64,000 nucleotides of DNA from contig NZ_UPHU01000001.1 in NCBI RefSeq assembly GCF_900566075.1, forward strand, positions 2,914,001-2,978,000, given 5' to 3'. The translations under genes and the position numbers were made by a program. Source of the DNA: Mycobacterium pseudokansasii (GTDB taxonomy: Bacteria > Actinomycetota > Actinomycetes > Mycobacteriales > Mycobacteriaceae). The notes beneath the pieces are model-generated. The model had not been told where the DNA came from. It saw nothing but the letters and a program-made list of their open reading frames with translations, and ran no database searches. Positions 60,206 through 64,000 of the stretch are shown here, piece after piece (within the stretch, counting starts at the first letter, position 1; every line of letters begins with the position of its first letter).

Positions 60206-60556
60206 TCATCCCTGCGATTGGCCCCCGCCTCCTGCGGTGACCATCGACGCCAAAGCCGTCTGATGCGCACCGGCCGCCGCCGCCACGTGCGCCGCCTTCT
60301 CCAGCAGCGCCGCCGCCAGCAACTCATGCTGAGTGTCCAGCGCACTCTGGGCGACCGCCGACGCCGTCGCTCCCACCCCTCGCCAATTGGTGCCATAAGT
60401 GGCCGCCCCGGTGGCTGCGGACGCCGTCACCACCGCCTGCAAGTTCGCCGCCTGAGCGCTCAACGTTTCGGCATAGGCCAGCGTCGATGCCGGACCAGAC
60501 CCCGAGGCCAACGTTGTGTAGTTGGCCTCAGGTGGAAACGCCGGCCACGGGTGCAT
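60206..60556 (-). CDS. N-terminal PPE-type domain protein (first half of a split PPE)
   Basis: A 116-residue protein starting MHPWPAFPPEANYTTLASGSGP. The PPE triplet sits at residues 7-9, followed by the first helical hairpin with a WxG turn (TNWRGVGA) and an Ala-rich helix (LAAALLEKAAHVAAAAGAHQ). Its stop (60206) is four bases before a GTG that continues with the second PPE hairpin in another frame, so a normally single PPE domain is divided over two frames. GTG codons precede the chosen ATG 60556 with TAGGGG upstream. PPE proteins pair with PE proteins and leave through ESX systems; no PE partner is adjacent. Confidence 0.7.
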   Translation of the reverse strand: MHPWPAFPPEANYTTLASGSGPASTLAYAETLSAQAANLQAVVTASAATGAATYGTNWRGVGATASAVAQSALDTQHELLAAALLEKAAHVAAAAGAHQTALASMVTAGGGGQSQG

Positions 60557-61000
60557 CACCACAACCCCTAACCGCTACCGGATCCGGGCCACCGCGCGTA
60601 TCGCCTCACCAGCCACCGCCATCGCGCCGGCCACCGCCTGGCGTCGCAAACATCCGAGACTCCTGTGGCTTCACCGCTGAAGCCCCCCGCAGCTGGCTCC
60701 ATCGCAAACAGCATCAGCCATGACCTCCGACTCGCATCCCGAGCGGACAAACACCAGCCGATCCTAGGCCGCGCCCACCAATCCCGCAGCACACCAAGAA
60801 CCTCGCTGCCAACAAAGCCCCGAGGCCGCACCAACCGCCTACGCGCCCGGCAAACCCAAGCAACTGGAGCCCCATTGGCAACGGGCAATTAACGACGATC
60901 CGGCGCTGCGTGCAGCAGCCACGCGAGGAACCGGATAAGCTCACCCGGGCATTGATATGGCTGCGTACCAGGATCATCCGACGTACTTGGCGACAAAACG
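60557..61000. other. Intergenic region between tfuA and the PPE-type gene
   Basis: 444 bases with no supported gene. It should contain the promoter of the PPE-type gene on the minus strand. I looked for a short peptide gene next to ycaO-tfuA here and saw none that convinced me. Confidence 0.45.
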
Positions 61001-62467
61001 CTACATGGTGCCCGTGATGGGGCCGCGGCCCAGCGCGCCGACTTCGATCGAGGGCAGCTGGTCGTCGGCTGCCGCCACCGCGAACAGGGTGGCGGCGGTG
61101 TAGAAGGCGTCTTCGGTCATCAGGCCACGTTGCGCCAGCTCGATGCGGTCCACCTCGGTGCCCCAGTGGTGGGCGAAAAGACGCTTGAGCTGTCCGGGAT
61201 CCGGGCGGCGCAGGTTCAAATGTGGCTTCTGGCGGGCTAATTCGTCCCGGCGCGCCAACGCACGTGCGACCATGGCCCGCCATTCGGGCAGCCGGGGATC
61301 TTCCCGTAGCAGTTCGAGGAAGTGCCGGATGGCCGGTAGCGACCGGGCAAAAAAGAGGGTGCGGGTGGTCAGTCGAGCCGAGACCGCGACCGGATCGTCG
61401 CGCAGCCTCTCATTCTCCTCGGCGGACAGCCAGTGTGCCCTGACGTGTTCGGGAAAGCCGGACTCGCCGATGATGCCGGTGGCCTGCGCATAGTGGTGGG
61501 CTACGGTCTCCAGCGAGCGTTCGTAGCTGTCGGCCGCTATCTCCGCGGCGGCCCGAGCGGCCCGCTCGCGCACGCTGCCGCCGTCGTCGGGGTGCGTGGC
61601 ACTCCAGTGCCAGGCGGCGACCTGCTCCAGCGCGGGAACGTATGCCCAACGATCGCTCGCGCACACGCTCAGCAACGAAAGGACGTCAAGGTCACCGACA
61701 CCGACCGTCGACTCGGCGCCGCTGTCGGTCGTGATGGGTACCGGGGTCGCGGGCGCCCACCGCTGCCGCCACCGCTCCGACCACACCGTCGGGGGTGGGC
61801 CGGGCCGGACCGCGACACCGCCCTGACCGCCGACGACCTGGCGCAGGGCCAGGACCGCATCGGCGTGTTTGATGTCCACCCGCAGCGACTTCAATTGTGT
61901 TGCCAGACTACGGCTTTCCGGGACACCGGCGGCCTCGAGCAATCGATTCCAGGTACGTTGGGTAAACGGCGTGCTGCGTGCGATTTCGATCAATTGGTCG
62001 GCCAAAGTTGCTGATATCAAACCCGATTCGACGCCGCGTGCGACGGTGTGACGAATGTTGACCAGGGCATCGACAAAGACCGGATACCCGTCTTCGGGGT
62101 CGCCGTGCACCATCCCTACTTCGTCATCGGCCTCCAGCAGCCCGTCGCGGTAGCCCTCGAAGACCCAGCCGTAGCCTTCCATGCCGAACGGGTGCAGCTC
62201 CGCGGCGCGCAACGCCCCCATGCTCGATGAACCGACCACCCGCACCCCGTCGTCGAGCAGGGTCAGCAGTTCCTTGTGCCGCACCGACGCATGCTGGAAG
62301 AACAGTCCGTCGACGATGAGCAGCGTGTCGCCCGGCCGCAACCCGTATCCGAAAGCCTGACCGAACGCAATGGGCGCCACCACTTCGGCATTGGGCACCA
62401 CGGCGTGGATATCGTCGGCGCCAATCGTCGGGCCCGCGGTGACGACGACCCGTGCGCTGGTGGTCAT
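61001..62467 (-). CDS. TfuA-like protein with long C-terminal extension
   Basis: A 488-residue protein. Residues 1-200 are the TfuA core: VVTAGPTIGADDI, GYGLRPGDTLLIVDGLF, VRHKELLTLLDDGVRV, GSSSMGALRAAELHPFGMEG and DGLLEADDEVGMVHGD. TfuA proteins accompany YcaO enzymes; in archaeal McrA and thioamitide systems the pair installs backbone thioamides, TfuA probably delivering sulfur. The rest (200-488) is mostly helical, with no domain I recognise, and makes it about twice the size of simple TfuA proteins. ATG 62467 overlaps the ycaO stop by four bases, so the two proteins are made together. No precursor peptide gene is seen beside it. Confidence 0.88.
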   Translation of the reverse strand: MTTSARVVVTAGPTIGADDIHAVVPNAEVVAPIAFGQAFGYGLRPGDTLLIVDGLFFQHASVRHKELLTLLDDGVRVVGSSSMGALRAAELHPFGMEGYGWVFEGYRDGLLEADDEVGMVHGDPEDGYPVFVDALVNIRHTVARGVESGLISATLADQLIEIARSTPFTQRTWNRLLEAAGVPESRSLATQLKSLRVDIKHADAVLALRQVVGGQGGVAVRPGPPPTVWSERWRQRWAPATPVPITTDSGAESTVGVGDLDVLSLLSVCASDRWAYVPALEQVAAWHWSATHPDDGGSVRERAARAAAEIAADSYERSLETVAHHYAQATGIIGESGFPEHVRAHWLSAEENERLRDDPVAVSARLTTRTLFFARSLPAIRHFLELLREDPRLPEWRAMVARALARRDELARQKPHLNLRRPDPGQLKRLFAHHWGTEVDRIELAQRGLMTEDAFYTAATLFAVAAADDQLPSIEVGALGRGPITGTM

Positions 62468-63720
62468 CGATGCTCCTGCAAGGGGGTCCGCATCGGCGAA
62501 TGTATCGAAGCCGACAGTCCGGGGGCGATGACCTTGACCACGGGGACGCAGGCGTCGTCGAAGTCGCAGACGACCGCGAGCGGCTCGATGCCCGACCGGA
62601 CGGTCACGGCGGTCGCCGCCACGGCCAGCAGGTCGGTCAGCGAGTTGCTGTAGTCGACGTGCCAAGACGTGGCCGGCGCGGTGGGCATCGACTGCATCGA
62701 TCGACGAGTCGGGGCATACGCGTGCACCCGGGCGAACCTGTGGTAGATCGCCGACGGGAGATCCTCGCGAGCCCCGCTGATGGCCGTGAGGCGCGATTGC
62801 GCGGCCTCGGTGATCGCCCGGGACAGCGCCACGTTGGGGTCATGGTGAAGTCCGCTGCCGCTGAACGGAATCTCGGTCATGGGCGAGGTGATTTCGGCGG
62901 CGAAGCAGTAGAACCCATCCCAGCTGTCGATCCGGGCAACGCGAAGTTCGCTTCCCGCCCGGTGAATCAGCTCGACCAGTTCGGCGCACCCCGAGCGGGC
63001 GACGTCGTCCAGAGGCACCTCGAACAAGGTCGATCCCGGCGCGGCCGTGGCCATCCCATGGCGCTCCATGATCTCGTAGAGCCCATGCAGGGTGGCTTCG
63101 TGGTAACTGTTGCCGGAAGCCAATCCGGTGGTGTCCATCCCGAACATCGGCGGTCCCCAGGAGTCACTGACCGCCACGTTGACGACGGTGGCCAGCCACG
63201 GCACGAAGGTTCGCCGGCCGGTCAGCAATGTCGTCGCGATCATCCAGTCGAGTTTGGCGCCGGGATGGTAGAAGCTTCCGGCGGGCCGGTTGAGCTCGGC
63301 CGGGTCATAGGTCAGTTCGCGGGCGAGATCGGTTGTGCTCCTGGATAACAGGTCGGGGCTGATGCTCTCGACATGCCAGTTTTCCAGCGATTCCATGACG
63401 GCCGAGACCTGGGCGGCGCGGTAGGTGGTGGCCTTGCCCTGACTGACCGACAAGGTCAGCGAGGCGGGCCGCACGGCCTGGACGGTGGGAATTCCGAGAT
63501 CGTCCAGCCAGGTCAGGTCGGCGACCCGGGTGATCCCGGCCCGTTCCAGCGCAGGCTGAACTGCCTGCCAGGTCTTATCGGGCGAGATGATCCGGCAAGT
63601 GCCCGCCCGATATCCGATTGTGGTGGGGTCGGCGTGACCAAGCACGCGTGGCGGCCAATGCGACCAGTCGGGGCCGGCTTTCGTCAGTTGCTGGGTGCCG
63701 AGCCCGGACAGTTCCGACAT
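62464..63720 (-). CDS. YcaO-domain cyclodehydratase/thioamidation-type enzyme
   Basis: A 418-residue YcaO protein that would use ATP to activate a peptide backbone amide. The ATP/Mg-binding segments are visible: SQGKATTYRAAQVSAVMESLENWHVE (about 93-118), GLASGNSYHEATLHGLYEIMERH (199-221) with Glu208, Glu216 and Glu219, and LSRAITEAAQSRLTAISGARED. It lacks the proline-rich PxPxP C-terminus of azoline-forming YcaO enzymes (it ends PMRTPLQEHR) and has no fused E1-like partner, which with the TfuA neighbour favours thioamidation over heterocyclisation. Translation is coupled to tfuA. A degraded copy lies 9 kb away at 53367-54391. Confidence 0.9.
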   Translation of the reverse strand: MSELSGLGTQQLTKAGPDWSHWPPRVLGHADPTTIGYRAGTCRIISPDKTWQAVQPALERAGITRVADLTWLDDLGIPTVQAVRPASLTLSVSQGKATTYRAAQVSAVMESLENWHVESISPDLLSRSTTDLARELTYDPAELNRPAGSFYHPGAKLDWMIATTLLTGRRTFVPWLATVVNVAVSDSWGPPMFGMDTTGLASGNSYHEATLHGLYEIMERHGMATAAPGSTLFEVPLDDVARSGCAELVELIHRAGSELRVARIDSWDGFYCFAAEITSPMTEIPFSGSGLHHDPNVALSRAITEAAQSRLTAISGAREDLPSAIYHRFARVHAYAPTRRSMQSMPTAPATSWHVDYSNSLTDLLAVAATAVTVRSGIEPLAVVCDFDDACVPVVKVIAPGLSASIHSPMRTPLQEHR

Positions 63721-63784
63721 GACTTTTCACGCTACTCAGTTGCCGGCTTTACGGCGGGACATTGCGACGGGTGCAGAAGAAAAT

Positions 63785-63838
63785 CCCAGCGGGATCTCAT
63801 CGCGAGGGGGAGGGGGGCGGCGATGAGACCCCGCTGGG
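63785..63838. repeat. Inverted repeat / hairpin 1 upstream of ycaO
   Basis: CCCAGCGGGATCTCATCGC (63785-63803) and GCGATGAGACCCCGCTGGG (63820-63838) are reverse complements with one mismatch, around a 16-base G-rich loop. It lies 65 bases before the ycaO start and could act as a terminator, an attenuator or a protein-binding site. Confidence 0.75.
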
Positions 63839-63845
63839 CGGGTGA

Positions 63846-63898
63846 TTCGGCGGGGATCTCAGACTTGGGGGGTGGGAGGCGATGAGATCCCCGCCGAA
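63846..63898. repeat. Inverted repeat / hairpin 2 upstream of ycaO
   Basis: TTCGGCGGGGATCTCA (63846-63861) and TGAGATCCCCGCCGAA (63883-63898) are perfect 16-bp reverse complements around a 21-base G-rich loop. It follows hairpin 1 by seven bases and shares the GATGAGATCCCC core with it. No gene is supported from 63899 to the right edge. Confidence 0.75.
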
Positions 63899-64000
63899 GT
63901 TTCGGGGCTGACTGATCAGCTCTGGGTTCGGCTTGTTTCGGTTGGCTTCGTGATGTTTCGGTTTCCGCTTCGAGACCAATCTTCCGAGGCTTCGCACCCC

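Noticed and set aside
60568..60888. 106-codon minus-strand frame between tfuA and the PPE-type gene, considered as a YcaO substrate
   Set aside because: Arg/Trp-rich composition and no ribosome-binding motif; it looks like a chance frame in GC-rich DNA.
63797..63997. 66-codon minus-strand frame just upstream of ycaO, considered as a precursor peptide
   Set aside because: Most of it is the translated hairpins, the start would be a GTG near the window edge and there is no ribosome-binding site or plausible core/leader division.

Overview
The window is high-GC chromosomal DNA from a slow-growing Mycobacterium. The evidence is PE and PE_PGRS proteins, an argCJBDFRGH operon after pheT, a pks10-pks7-pks8/17-pks9-pks11-cyp139 locus, ESX-1-associated EspA/EspC relatives, and the block running from a coiled-coil protein to tyrS that matches the Rv1682-Rv1689 order of M. 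tuberculosis as I know it. The content differs from M. tuberculosis: pks8/17 and the ABC-F gene are unbroken, and there are extra accessory blocks. A relative in the kansasii/marinum/szulgai part of the genus is plausible; the species cannot be read from the sequence.

Layout. 1-9.4 kb: 3' end of pheT, a PE_PGRS gene, a 1.25 kb gene-poor stretch with palindromes, and a PE gene with near-identical 243-bp repeats. 9.4-17.9 kb: the complete arginine operon with its repressor argR, a candidate ARG box before argC and a hairpin between argG and argH. 18.0-37.4 kb: a polyketide locus with two type III synthases (Pks10, Pks11), two fully reducing type I modules (Pks7 methylmalonyl-type, Pks8 malonyl-type), a short KS-AT-ACP protein (Pks9) whose KS cysteine is replaced by Gln (KSQ loading type), and a P450. 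Pks9 could start a chain from malonyl, Pks7/8 extend it with optional methyl branches, and Pks10/11 finish it. 37.4-42.4 kb: an ABC-F protein, a 14-TM exporter and a DivIVA-like coiled-coil protein. 42.4-46 kb: a dead IS3-type transposase, a gene-poor stretch and an espA-espC pair without espD. 46-53.4 kb: a lipase/acyl-CoA synthetase fusion, a Trm112-like protein, a TetR-ABC exporter operon with a palindromic divergent promoter, mpg and tyrS.

53.4-64 kb is the most unusual part, all on the minus strand: an intact ycaO-tfuA pair; a split PPE-type gene with a long Gly/Pro-rich linker and a small C-terminal domain, cut by an IS21-family element with a 4-bp target duplication; and behind it two related small genes separated by a detached copy of the C-terminal domain, the usual layout of a polymorphic toxin with immunity cassettes. 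At the far end, next to tyrS, lies a second, truncated and frameshifted ycaO. The toxin/immunity reading rests on architecture only; no toxin fold is recognised.
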